Origin: Hungateiclostridiaceae bacterium UBA3934
GTDB taxonomy: Bacteria; Bacillota; Clostridia; Acetivibrionales; DTU013
Direction: 5' to 3'
Length of the DNA: 14,865 bases
Assembly (NCBI GenBank): GCA_002385815.1
Contig: DGEE01000091.1
Location: 1 to 14,865 of the forward strand
How positions within the stretch are numbered: position 1 is the stretch's first letter; each line of letters starts with the position of its first letter. Positions 6,279-13,892 of this stretch are shown piece after piece. The notes beneath the pieces were generated by a model, which saw only the letters and a program-made list of their open reading frames with translations, ran no database searches and was not told the DNA's origin. Both the position numbers and the translations under genes were made by a program.

Positions 6279-6803
6279 ATGAAAAAGACAAAAGTGATCG
6301 TTTTTATGAGTATGCTGATAGCTTTGAATGTACTGCTGACCCATGTAGTACCGCTCATACAGACAGATTTTGTCAGGATCAGCTTTGGGTTCATACCGCT
6401 TTCTCTCAGTTCTATGCTTTTTGGTCCGGTTCTCGGCGGGATATGCGGGGTGCTCAGCGATCTGCTGGGTATGATAATAGCTCCCAAGGGGGCTTATTTC
6501 CCGGGATTCACGTTGAGCGCATTTCTGACCGGAGCCATATATGGAGTGTTTCTTTACAGAAAACCCAAGAATATGGTGAGAATCTCCCTGGCGGTGTTGT
6601 GTGTTTCAATATTCGTCAACCTGGGACTCAACACTTACTGGCTCACGATCCTCCAGGGGAAAGGCTATCTGGTGATGCTGCCGGAACGGGCTATACAGAA
6701 CGGCATAATGTCAGCGATACAGATAGTGCTGATTCCTCTGGTCTGGAGGACTGTGGGGAAAAGCATCGAGAAGGGATACCTGGAACAACCAGTGAGAACG
6801 TAA
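6279..6803 (+). CDS. folT: Folate-type ECF transporter substrate-binding (S) component
   Basis: This 174-residue integral membrane protein has about six hydrophobic segments, the size and shape of ECF S components. The stretch RISFGFIPLSLSSMLFGPVL, followed by GGICGVLSDLLG, and then FPGFTLSAFLTGAIYG are typical of the FolT branch that binds folates. The tetrahydrofolate riboswitch upstream independently supports the substrate. The start ATG has AAGGAGGTG at 6262-6270, eight bases away. The energising module (EcfT and two EcfA ATPases) is not in the window, so it must use a shared module, as group II ECF transporters do. The gene is alone on its transcript and ends in a strong terminator. Confidence 0.92.
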   Translation: MKKTKVIVFMSMLIALNVLLTHVVPLIQTDFVRISFGFIPLSLSSMLFGPVLGGICGVLSDLLGMIIAPKGAYFPGFTLSAFLTGAIYGVFLYRKPKNMVRISLAVLCVSIFVNLGLNTYWLTILQGKGYLVMLPERAIQNGIMSAIQIVLIPLVWRTVGKSIEKGYLEQPVRT

Positions 6804-6836
6804 AAGAAAGGGAGTCCTGACAGACTCCCTTTCTTT
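6803..6836 (+). terminator. Rho-independent terminator after folT
   Basis: AAAGAAAGGGAGTC (6803-6816) and GACTCCCTTTCTTT (6823-6836) form a perfect 14-pair stem with a six-base loop, starting on the last base of the folT stop codon. The T-rich 3' arm provides the release tract. Both flanks are T/A rich, so it may work from either side. Confidence 0.88.
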
Positions 6837-7112
6837 GCGACATCTGATGCTGCGGGCAGTACAGGAATGCTAGCTTCCTTTTGGTATAATCAGTTTTCCA
6901 CAGAGTCAAGCAGGTCATATTGTGTAACAAATGTTCATCGTCCAGCCATTCATGGATTCAAAATATTCCCGCAATGATCAGCATATAAATATTCGGATGA
7001 AATATTAAAATTTGCATTTCTGGTAATGAGATGTTAATGCCGGAGAATTTTTTCTGCTTAATTGCCAAGACTAAATGTGACGCTAAAAAACAATTATGAA
7101 AGGGCAAATAAT
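6837..7112. other. Upstream region of the nucleotidyltransferase gene
   Basis: This AT-rich stretch of 276 bases has no gene. TGGTATAAT (6882-6890) is an extended -10 promoter candidate without a good -35, which would give a leader of about 215 bases. AAATATT occurs at 6961, 6987 and 7000, with starts spaced 26 and 13 bases. I recognise no riboswitch or leader peptide, and a closer weak promoter (TTGCAT near 7012) cannot be excluded. Confidence 0.4.
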
Positions 7113-9542
7113 ATGAAAGCAGTTATTATGGCAGGTGGTGAAGGCACCAGGTTGCGGCCGCTGACCTGCAACAGGCCAAAGCCCATGGTACCTGTGGCAG
7201 GAAAACCTGTTATGGAGCATATCGTCAGTTTGCTGAGGAACCATGGTATAAGCAATATAGCTGTTACATTGCAGTATCTGCCTGATCATATAAGTGACTA
7301 CTTCGGCGACGGAAGCAGCTTCGGCATGAGGATGAGATACTATATAGAAAGCAAGCCACTGGGAACTGCAGGCAGTGTACGGAATGCAGGAGAATTTCTA
7401 AATGAGGACTTCCTTGTAATCAGCGGGGATGCCCTTACAGATATCGATCTGACGAAAGCTGTCAATTTCCACAAAGATAAAGGTTCTTTTGTGACGCTGG
7501 TTCTCAAAAGGGTAGATGTGCCACTGGAGTATGGTGTGGTGGTCACAGACCGTGACGGGAGAATTATACGCTTCCTTGAAAAGCCGAGCTGGGGAGAGGT
7601 TTTCAGTGATACTGTGAATACAGGCATATATATTCTGTCGCCGGAAATATTCAACTACTATAAGAAGGATCAGTTTTTTGATTTCAGCAGAGACCTGTTT
7701 CCGCTGCTCATGAAAGAGAAAAAGATCATGTACGGGTATATCACTGACGAATACTGGTGCGATATAGGCGATATAAACGCATATATCCAGGCTAACTACG
7801 ATGTTATGGATAAAAAAGTAAAAGTTGATATGCCCGGTGCGGAAATAAGGCCAGGTGTATGGACAGGCCGGAGGACGATTATCGAAGAATCCGCTGGACT
7901 CGAAGGTCCCTGTATAATAGGGGATGACTGTCATATCAGGGACGGTGCCTATATCGGGAGTTATACAGTAATCGGCAGCAACTGTGTCGTGGAGGAACAC
8001 AGCAGCATCAAAAGGAGTATAGTCTGGAAAAGTTCAGTTATTGGGAGGAAGACTGAGCTGAGAGGCGGCGTGATATGCAGCAGAGTTGTGCTTGAAAACG
8101 GAGTATCTGCTTTTGAGGGCTCAGTTGTAGGTGAGTTTTCACGAATAGGTGAAAGAACGCTCATAAAACCTTCAGTAAAAATTTGGCCCGGCAAACGTAT
8201 AGACCAATGTATGGAGATTGGTGCCAATGTCGTGTGGGGATCGAAAACCGAGAGACATATATTCGGCAACAGAGGGGTTACAGGTGCTGTGAATATCGAC
8301 ATAACTCCGGAGTTTGCGGCCAGGATCGGTGCAGCATTCGCGTCAGCAGTTAAAAGCGGAGAAGTGATCGGGGTCAGTTGTGATGGCACAGCGGCCGCAA
8401 CGATGATCAAAAGCGCACTTGTCTCAGGATTACTGTCAGCTGGTGTACATGTGAATGACTACAAGAGACTGCTGCTTCCGGCGCTGAGATCTGCTGTAAG
8501 ACTCTACAGACTTGATGGAGCAATCCATGCAGCAGGTTGCGGAGAAAACTGTCAGAGGCTGGCGCTGGACTTTCTGGATAATGCCGGCAGGAATATTGAT
8601 AAGGGGATTGAAAGGAAGATCGAATCATTGTTTTACCGGGATGACTTCAGCAGATGTGAAGCAGGAAGTCTGAAGAGTGTGAGTGAAATTCCGGGATATG
8701 AAGATTATTATTTCAGGACAATACTGAACGAGGTCAAATCAGAAAAACTGGACTACCGTATTGCAATGAGACGGGGTCAGGACCATATCACCAGATCGAT
8801 TTCAGATCTGCTGACTGAAACCGGATGCGAAGTCGTGACCGTGTCAGCCGGCAGCAATGGAGATATAAAAGAGTTCTGTGATTTCGTGAAAACCGGTGAT
8901 TTCGATATTGGTGTATCCATAGAAGATTCCTGTGAAAAAATGTTGCTGGTGGATTCGCTGGGAAGGCTCGTGACCGAAGATATGTTCACTGCACTTGTTT
9001 CTTTGGTTGTTCTCAGAAAAATAAGAGGCAGTACAGTAGTCGTACCTGTTTCTGCAAGCCATGTAATCGAAAAGATAGCCGGCGAGTACCAGGGGAGAGT
9101 CATAAGAACGAAGACATCTGTAAGGGATATGATGGCCGGATTGCTTACAAGGGAGACGAAGGAAGAGCTGATGGAACAGTTCACCATGCATTTTGATGCA
9201 GCGGCCGGGCTGATGAAATTGCTTGATTTCATGAAGATAAACAAAACCAGCCTGCATGAAATGGCAGACATGCTGCCGAGGATCCATATGTGCAGGAAGG
9301 AAGTTGAATGCAATTGGGATGCAAAAGGCAGAGTTATCAGAAAAATAATCCAGGATAACTACGGAAGCAGGATGGAAATGCTCGAAGGAGTCAAGGTATT
9401 TAGCGATAATGGCTGGGTACTGGTGCTGCCGGATGCGGAAAGACCTATGTGCAGTGTGATCGGAGAGGGTTTCAGTGAAGAGTTCGCCGAGGAACTGACA
9501 AATATCTATGTCAGAAAGGTCAGGGAAATAAGCCGAAGTTAG
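7113..9542 (+). CDS. Sugar-1-phosphate nucleotidyltransferase with degenerate phosphomannomutase domain
   Basis: I choose ATG 7113 because GAAAGGG lies about ten bases before it and the protein then opens MKAVIMAGGEGTRLRPLT, the nucleotide-binding loop of NTP transferases; an upstream in-frame TTG at 7062 is unsupported. Residues about 1-235 form the catalytic domain, with RPKPMVPVAGKP, SGDALTDIDL and NTGIYILSPE. Residues about 245-385 are hexapeptide-repeat beta-helix. Residues about 390-800 resemble phosphomannomutase/phosphoglucomutase. The mutase phosphoserine loop (TASHNP type) is replaced by HAAGCGENCQ near 472-481, and the DGDxDR metal site reads EDSCEK at 604-609, so mutase activity is unlikely. 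The product is probably GDP-mannose or a related NDP-sugar for envelope or exopolysaccharide. The exact nucleotide and sugar are unresolved. Confidence 0.88.
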   Translation: MKAVIMAGGEGTRLRPLTCNRPKPMVPVAGKPVMEHIVSLLRNHGISNIAVTLQYLPDHISDYFGDGSSFGMRMRYYIESKPLGTAGSVRNAGEFLNEDFLVISGDALTDIDLTKAVNFHKDKGSFVTLVLKRVDVPLEYGVVVTDRDGRIIRFLEKPSWGEVFSDTVNTGIYILSPEIFNYYKKDQFFDFSRDLFPLLMKEKKIMYGYITDEYWCDIGDINAYIQANYDVMDKKVKVDMPGAEIRPGVWTGRRTIIEESAGLEGPCIIGDDCHIRDGAYIGSYTVIGSNCVVEEHSSIKRSIVWKSSVIGRKTELRGGVICSRVVLENGVSAFEGSVVGEFSRIGERTLIKPSVKIWPGKRIDQCMEIGANVVWGSKTERHIFGNRGVTGAVNIDITPEFAARIGAAFASAVKSGEVIGVSCDGTAAATMIKSALVSGLLSAGVHVNDYKRLLLPALRSAVRLYRLDGAIHAAGCGENCQRLALDFLDNAGRNIDKGIERKIESLFYRDDFSRCEAGSLKSVSEIPGYEDYYFRTILNEVKSEKLDYRIAMRRGQDHITRSISDLLTETGCEVVTVSAGSNGDIKEFCDFVKTGDFDIGVSIEDSCEKMLLVDSLGRLVTEDMFTALVSLVVLRKIRGSTVVVPVSASHVIEKIAGEYQGRVIRTKTSVRDMMAGLLTRETKEELMEQFTMHFDAAAGLMKLLDFMKINKTSLHEMADMLPRIHMCRKEVECNWDAKGRVIRKIIQDNYGSRMEMLEGVKVFSDNGWVLVLPDAERPMCSVIGEGFSEEFAEELTNIYVRKVREISRS

Positions 9543-9560
9543 CAAGTCAATGTAAATGCG

Positions 9561-9593
9561 CTGACTGAACTGTTATTTCTGCAGGAAAGTCAG
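9561..9593. repeat. Inverted repeat after the nucleotidyltransferase gene
   Basis: CTGACT-GAA-CTG (9561-9572) and CAG-GAA-AGTCAG (9582-9593) form a symmetric hairpin with a GAA/GAA internal loop and a nine-base apical loop, 19 bases after the stop codon. No T tract follows, so it is not an ordinary terminator. It may be a transcript 3' structure or chance. Confidence 0.4.
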
Positions 9594-9674
9594 ACCATAT
9601 ATAAACCGGTGTCGAAAATTACCATGTCCTGGTTGAAAGGGATCAAAGGGAAATCTTATCATCTGAGTTTTCAC

Positions 9675-9703
9675 TTGAAATCGCCATGTTTAATAAGTAG
9701 AAT
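9675..9703 (+). promoter_or_regulatory. Sigma-A promoter of the DUF881 gene pair
   Basis: TTGAAA (9675-9680), a 17-base spacer, and TAGAAT (9698-9703) make a good housekeeping promoter. Transcription would start near 9710, giving a short leader of about 29 bases before the ATG at 9739. This separates the pair from the nucleotidyltransferase gene upstream. Confidence 0.7.
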
Positions 9704-9738
9704 TGAGTTAGACATGATATTTCACTATGGGAGTCGCT

Positions 9739-10464
9739 ATGAAGAAGCCTGCGAGCCGATATATTTTGTTTATAGTGTTTATATTGCTGGGAATGGTCAC
9801 GGCATGGCAGTTGAAAAGCACCCTGAACGCCAGGAAGGCCACTGCCTCCAGTGCGCTCAATGCCAATATACTGAGAGAACAGATAGCAGAACTCAGACTG
9901 GAGATAGACGAACTCAGGACAGCGATAGATGAAAACATTGCACTGCAGAATGATATAATAAAAGAATATATAGCACTGCAGAATGATGATCAGCTGAGCA
10001 GGGAATGGGAAATCATCAAATTGCATACAGGTCTTGTGGGAGTAGAGGGGGCCGGCATCACCATAACTCTCGATGATGCACCTGTGAGGGAGCCGGGTAT
10101 GCCTCCTTCATGGTTCATCATACATGATTATGATATCAGGACCATACTGAACGAACTGAAAACAGCAGGAGCTCAGGCCATTGCCATCAACGGAGAGAGG
10201 GTCGTTCCCATGAGCGAGCAAATATGCGCAGGACCGACAATAATAATAAATGACAACAGGTATCCTGTACCATATATTATCGAGGCCATCGGCGAACCTG
10301 ACGGATTGTATGAAGCTATGAGTACAAGCAATAAAGTTGCTGAATTGAAAGAATTCAACATTTTGGTTGACATAAAAAAATCAGATAAGATAAGGATATC
10401 CAAATTCAGCGGTGCTGACAAGCTGGACAGATATATATCGGGACTGGAGGTAGTCGAAAAATGA
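9739..10464 (+). CDS. DUF881 (YlxW/YlxX-like) membrane-anchored protein, first copy
   Basis: I choose ATG 9739 because GGGAG at 9729-9733 lies five bases before it; an ATG at 9727 has no clear ribosome site. The 241-residue product has one N-terminal membrane helix (about 7-25), a coiled coil (about 35-85) and a DUF881 domain (about 90-235). The domain shows GAGITITLDDAP, ILNELKTAGAQAIAINGERV and VDIKKSDKIRIS. The coiled coil contains two copies of IALQND 11 residues apart. Relatives in Bacillus lie between divIB and ftsA, so an envelope or division-linked role is suspected but unproven. The domain should face outside the cell. Its stop overlaps the next start by four bases (ATGA). Confidence 0.88.
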   Translation: MKKPASRYILFIVFILLGMVTAWQLKSTLNARKATASSALNANILREQIAELRLEIDELRTAIDENIALQNDIIKEYIALQNDDQLSREWEIIKLHTGLVGVEGAGITITLDDAPVREPGMPPSWFIIHDYDIRTILNELKTAGAQAIAINGERVVPMSEQICAGPTIIINDNRYPVPYIIEAIGEPDGLYEAMSTSNKVAELKEFNILVDIKKSDKIRISKFSGADKLDRYISGLEVVEK

Positions 10465-11153
10465 AGATCGCACGCAATTTAGCGATGATGATCGTATGTA
10501 TGCTGCTAGGCATCATGCTTTCACTGCAGTATAAGAGCGTAAACCAGCATCAGAGCATAGCAAGCCTTGAAAATAAAAGACTTGAAGAACTGAAGGAAGA
10601 AGTGATCAAGCTTCAAAACCAGAAAAGTGAGCTTCAGGAAAGGTATTTGAAGCTGGAGGAAGAAAACCAGACATTTGCCAGGGTCAAAGCCGGAGACAGC
10701 GAGGCAGTGCAGCAACTCAAGAACAATCTTCTGAAGGCAAGGGTATTTGCCGGTCTCGAAACTGTGAAGGGAGCTGGCATAATAGTCACGCTGGATGATG
10801 GTGAATTCAGCAATGTATATGATGACGACATACTGGATGTTGTCAATGAGCTCAGAGCCAGTGGTGCACAGGCTATTTCCGTCAATGATGAGAGGATTGT
10901 GGCCATGACAGAGATACGCGGAGCTGGAGATTATATCATGATAAATGGTAAGCAGTTCAAAGCTCCGTTTATAATCAAAGCAATAGCAGACCCTGACAAT
11001 CTGGAAAGATCACTGATGATGATCGATGGGATAGTGGAGGGGCTTAAGGAATTCGTGAAGGTCAACATAAAAAAATCAGACGAAATCGTGATATACAAGT
11101 TTGTCGATGACGGCACATCTATCAGAACTGATTATCTTACTCCCGTGGAGTGA
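10461..11153 (+). CDS. DUF881 (YlxW/YlxX-like) membrane-anchored protein, second copy
   Basis: This 230-residue paralogue of the preceding protein has the same layout. A membrane helix spans about residues 5-22 and a Glu/Lys-rich coiled coil about 30-80 (LENKRLEELKEEVIKLQNQK). The DUF881 domain follows, with GAGIIVTLDDGEF, VVNELRASGAQAISVNDERI and VNIKKSDEIVIYKF. Start and previous stop overlap as ATGA, so the two are translationally coupled and probably made in fixed ratio, perhaps forming a hetero-oligomer. The pair is likely an old tandem duplication, as in other spore-formers. No small-basic-protein or ftsQ/divIB gene lies beside it here. The function is not known. Confidence 0.88.
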   Translation: MKIARNLAMMIVCMLLGIMLSLQYKSVNQHQSIASLENKRLEELKEEVIKLQNQKSELQERYLKLEEENQTFARVKAGDSEAVQQLKNNLLKARVFAGLETVKGAGIIVTLDDGEFSNVYDDDILDVVNELRASGAQAISVNDERIVAMTEIRGAGDYIMINGKQFKAPFIIKAIADPDNLERSLMMIDGIVEGLKEFVKVNIKKSDEIVIYKFVDDGTSIRTDYLTPVE

Positions 11154-11231
11154 GGGCTGTTCAAAAGTAACCAGCATATTTTCAGGCTTCCGAAATAAAA
11201 TTAATGAGCAGGCATATATGGCCTTGACTTG

Positions 11232-11250
11232 TATAATGCCATTTAATGGC
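11232..11250 (+). promoter_or_regulatory. Candidate -10 and small palindrome before pdaA
   Basis: TATAAT (11232-11237) lies 58 bases before the pdaA start and is directly followed by the palindrome GCCAT-TTA-ATGGC (11238-11250). No good sigma-A -35 is found 16-18 bases upstream. In Bacillus pdaA is read by forespore sigma-G, but a convincing sigma-G site is not seen. A T6 run at 11263-11268 follows the palindrome too far away to make a normal terminator. Confidence 0.3.
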
Positions 11251-11294
11251 GGGCAAGCGGGCTTTTTTATGCTATTCTTTCAGGAGGTCATGCT

Positions 11295-12368
11295 ATGGGA
11301 TCTTGTATGGACAGCAGAAAAATTTGCCGGGCCAGGATTACGGCAGCAATTATCGTTTTGTGTCTGGCCACATTGCTTTCAGGATGTTCGGGGTCATCGT
11401 CATATAATCCTGCGCTGAGCGATCTTGGCGGTGTATATGCCAGCCGGTTCAGTGATATGGATCTCGCGATCGAGATAAGCGGAAGGCTCTCAGAGGATGA
11501 AGCTGAGGAAACGGACATATTTATGCACGAAAACTGGGGCACAGAGGACATCGCCAGTGATCCGGCAGTTTTTCGCGGAGATCCGGACAGCCCTGTTTTT
11601 GACGATGGCGAAGGGAAAATGGCTCTCGCAAAGGAAGCACTCAACAACAGATTACTGAGGTGGGGAATTTCCCGGAGACCGGACAATTTACCGCCCAATG
11701 CAGATCCTGGTGCCCCCGAGCTTCTCGGGAAATATGGAGCTGTATGGATAGGCGATACAGAAAAGAGTGTCATTTACCTGACTTTCGACGAAGGTTATGA
11801 AAACGGATATACTCCCATGATACTTGACACACTTGCAAAAAACGATGTCAAGGCGATTTTTTTTATAACAGGTCCTTATCTTAAAGAGCATCAGGACCTT
11901 GTCAGAAGAATGGTGGAGGAAGGGCATTTAGTAGGAAATCACACGATACATCACCCCAGCCTTCCGGGGCTGGATGACAGACAGATAGAGGAAGAGATAC
12001 TTGGACTGGAAAGGGCGTTCAGGGAAAAATTCGGAAAGGGTATGGAATTCCTGCGCCCGCCAAAAGGTGAATACAGCGAAAGGACGCTTCAACTGGCCAA
12101 TGATCTCGGATACTGTACTTTGTTCTGGAGTTTTGCATATGACGATTGGTACCGCGACAAGATAAGGGGCCCACAGTATGCATATGACATAGTTATGCGC
12201 AATCTGCACAACGGTGCCGTATTGTTGCTGCATGCCGTATCAAAGGACAATGCACATGCGCTGGACAGCATCATAAAGGGAGCGGCGGAAAGGGGATACA
12301 GTATTGGCGATCCACACGACCTGCTGCCATCCGGGAAGGCTGGAGTTGGGACCGATGGCAAAGAGTAA
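11295..12368 (+). CDS. pdaA: PdaA-type polysaccharide deacetylase, lipoprotein (spore cortex)
   Basis: PdaA removes the acetyl group from muramic acid as a step to the muramic-delta-lactam of spore cortex, needed for cortex breakdown at germination. The 357-residue protein opens with a basic region, a hydrophobic helix and the lipobox LLSGC (Cys31), so it should be lipid-anchored. About 120 residues of linker precede the NodB-type domain (about 155-345). Motifs are TFDEGYENGY (Asp165, Glu166), NHTIHHP (His216, His220), LRPPKGEYSE and LLHAVSKDNAHALD, all close to Bacillus PdaA, which has Asn at the second acidic site. AGGAGG lies eight bases before the ATG. It overlaps yqfC by 14 bases, opening the spore operon. 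Confidence 0.92.
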   Translation: MGSCMDSRKICRARITAAIIVLCLATLLSGCSGSSSYNPALSDLGGVYASRFSDMDLAIEISGRLSEDEAEETDIFMHENWGTEDIASDPAVFRGDPDSPVFDDGEGKMALAKEALNNRLLRWGISRRPDNLPPNADPGAPELLGKYGAVWIGDTEKSVIYLTFDEGYENGYTPMILDTLAKNDVKAIFFITGPYLKEHQDLVRRMVEEGHLVGNHTIHHPSLPGLDDRQIEEEILGLERAFREKFGKGMEFLRPPKGEYSERTLQLANDLGYCTLFWSFAYDDWYRDKIRGPQYAYDIVMRNLHNGAVLLLHAVSKDNAHALDSIIKGAAERGYSIGDPHDLLPSGKAGVGTDGKE

Positions 12369-12696
12369 TCCCGGTAATACGAATGCGAAGCCGGGCAAAG
12401 GCAGAAACAGAAAAGGAACCATCAAAAAGAGCTTCAGAGAGAAATTCACTGAATTGCTCGAACTCCCCAAAGATCTGCTTCTGGATCGTCCGAAGCTGAC
12501 ACTGATAGGCTGCAGAGATATGATGATCGAAAATTACAAGTCGGTATTGGAGTACGGCGTCGGATACATGAGGGTCAAGACAGGGTCAGGCATTGTCAGG
12601 ATCACTGGAAATAATCTGGTGATAAGAGAAATCTCCCATGATGACATCATCATATCGGGAACTGTCCATTCAGTCGAATTTACCGATGCGGGGTGA
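12355..12696 (+). CDS. yqfC: Sporulation protein YqfC
   Basis: I choose ATG 12355, which has GGAG at 12342-12345 and leaves a product of 113 residues. A further upstream in-frame ATG at 12304 would overlap pdaA by 65 bases without a ribosome site. The N-terminal 30 residues are basic and low in complexity. The YqfC/YabP-like domain follows with LPKDLLLDRPKLTLIGCRDM, YKSVLEYG and RITGNNLVIREIS. YqfC is a sporulation protein of the mother-cell sigma-E regulon in Bacillus; its biochemical role is unknown. The directly following yqfD is its standard partner. The stop overlaps the yqfD start as GTGA. Confidence 0.9.
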   Translation: MAKSNPGNTNAKPGKGRNRKGTIKKSFREKFTELLELPKDLLLDRPKLTLIGCRDMMIENYKSVLEYGVGYMRVKTGSGIVRITGNNLVIREISHDDIIISGTVHSVEFTDAG

Positions 12697-13892
12697 AATT
12701 CTTGCTGTTCAGATTGTGGAATTACGCACGCGGATATGTTATTATTATAGTCGAAGGCTTTTTCATAGAAAAGTTTATAAATATCTGTGCCAGACGCCGG
12801 ATACTTCTGTGGAATGTCAGGATACAGAAAGAGCACAGGGTGACGGCGAGGATGAGCATCAGCGGGTTCAGGCTCATCAGACCTGTTGCCAGGAAGACAG
12901 GATGCAGGGTGAGGCTGCTGAAGAAAACGGGCCTGCCGTTTGTTTTTAATAAATATCGCAGACGGAAGGCATTTTTCGCAGGAGCTGTTTTGTTTTTTAT
13001 ATTGCTCAATGTCCTTGCATCATTTATATGGAGTATTGAGATCAGCGGCAATGAAAGGCTGGAGACCGCATTCATTGAAGATGTGCTGGCCGGCAATGGG
13101 ATAAAGCCCGGCAGATTGAAATACGGGATAGATACCCGTGCCACTGTTGACAGGATGATGCTTGAAATCGGCAGGATATCCTGGATCAGCATAAACATCA
13201 GGGGAACAAAAGTTAAGGTGCAAATCAGGGAAAGGGAAGACATCCCGGAGATAGTCCCCAGACACATACCTTGCGATGTCATAGCGCAGAGGGATGGCAT
13301 CGTTAAGCAGATCATTGCAACGGAAGGTATTGAGGCTGTAGCGGAAGGACAGACTGTAAAAAAGGGACAGGTGCTGATATCAGGACGCATTCCTGTGAAA
13401 GGCAGCGAAGAGCAGTACAGACATGTACACGCAATGGGGACTGTCAAAGCAAGGACCTGGTATGAAGCAGAAGTGCCCGTGGTATTTACGGAAACAGAAA
13501 GGCTCAGGACGGGCAGGATGATAAAGGATCATTCACTGATACTGTTTTCGAAGAAGCTGGATCTGATCAGGAGAAAAAACAGGTTCAGTGAATATACGAC
13601 AGAAGAGACCCGGAAAAAGCTGACCATTAGTGAAGATCTGGTTTTTCCTTTTGAGTGGGTGGTTGTTACCCGCTATGAAGTGACGTCAGTGCAGGCTTCA
13701 ATCAGGGAAACAGATGCCAGGGAAAAGGCTGCAGAAGAAGCATATAAGGAAGCTCTTGAGCTAGTGCCAGAAGGAGCCGAAATAATAGAGGAAAACATAT
13801 ATTTTACAGAAGAGGACGGGAAACTGACAGCCAGAGCTATTCTGGAATGTGTTGAGGATATAGGTTTGTCCAGACGGATTGGAGGAAATTGA
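12693..13892 (+). CDS. yqfD: Sporulation membrane protein YqfD
   Basis: This 399-residue protein of the sporulation YqfD family starts at GTG 12693, overlapping the yqfC stop by four bases; the ribosome site is poor, so coupling is likely. Residues 1-88 form a basic cytoplasmic domain (GFRLIRPVARKTGCRVRLLK). A membrane helix spans about 93-115. A large outer domain follows with IEISGNERLE, SWISINIRGTKVKVQIRERE and the conserved HAMGTVKARTWYEAEVPV. It acts at the mother-cell or outer forespore membrane during engulfment and is in the sigma-E regulon in Bacillus. The FtsQ-like POTRA resemblance of residues about 115-175 is my own impression. Confidence 0.92.
   Translation: MKFLLFRLWNYARGYVIIIVEGFFIEKFINICARRRILLWNVRIQKEHRVTARMSISGFRLIRPVARKTGCRVRLLKKTGLPFVFNKYRRRKAFFAGAVLFFILLNVLASFIWSIEISGNERLETAFIEDVLAGNGIKPGRLKYGIDTRATVDRMMLEIGRISWISINIRGTKVKVQIREREDIPEIVPRHIPCDVIAQRDGIVKQIIATEGIEAVAEGQTVKKGQVLISGRIPVKGSEEQYRHVHAMGTVKARTWYEAEVPVVFTETERLRTGRMIKDHSLILFSKKLDLIRRKNRFSEYTTEETRKKLTISEDLVFPFEWVVVTRYEVTSVQASIRETDAREKAAEEAYKEALELVPEGAEIIEENIYFTEEDGKLTARAILECVEDIGLSRRIGGN

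Noticed and set aside
6080..6820. Open frame of 246 codons on the + strand across the riboswitch and folT
   Set aside because: It overlaps the THF aptamer and the folT gene in another frame, has no ribosome site, and its composition (rich in Cys, Arg and Ser) is not protein-like. It is a shadow of folT.
11238..11268. Palindrome GCCATTTAATGGC followed by a T run, considered as a terminator
   Set aside because: Only five pairs, and 12 bases separate the stem from the T run, so it does not fit an intrinsic terminator.
11101..11418. Open frame joining the end of the second DUF881 gene to the start of pdaA
   Set aside because: It overlaps both genes out of frame, crosses the intergenic control region, and has no ribosome site.
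12722..13447. Long minus-strand open frame opposite yqfD
   Set aside because: It lies fully antisense to a clearly recognised gene, lacks a ribosome site, and has a skewed Pro/Ser/Thr-rich composition. Other long antisense frames at 7398-8000, 8777-9313 and 8844-9545 are rejected for the same reasons.
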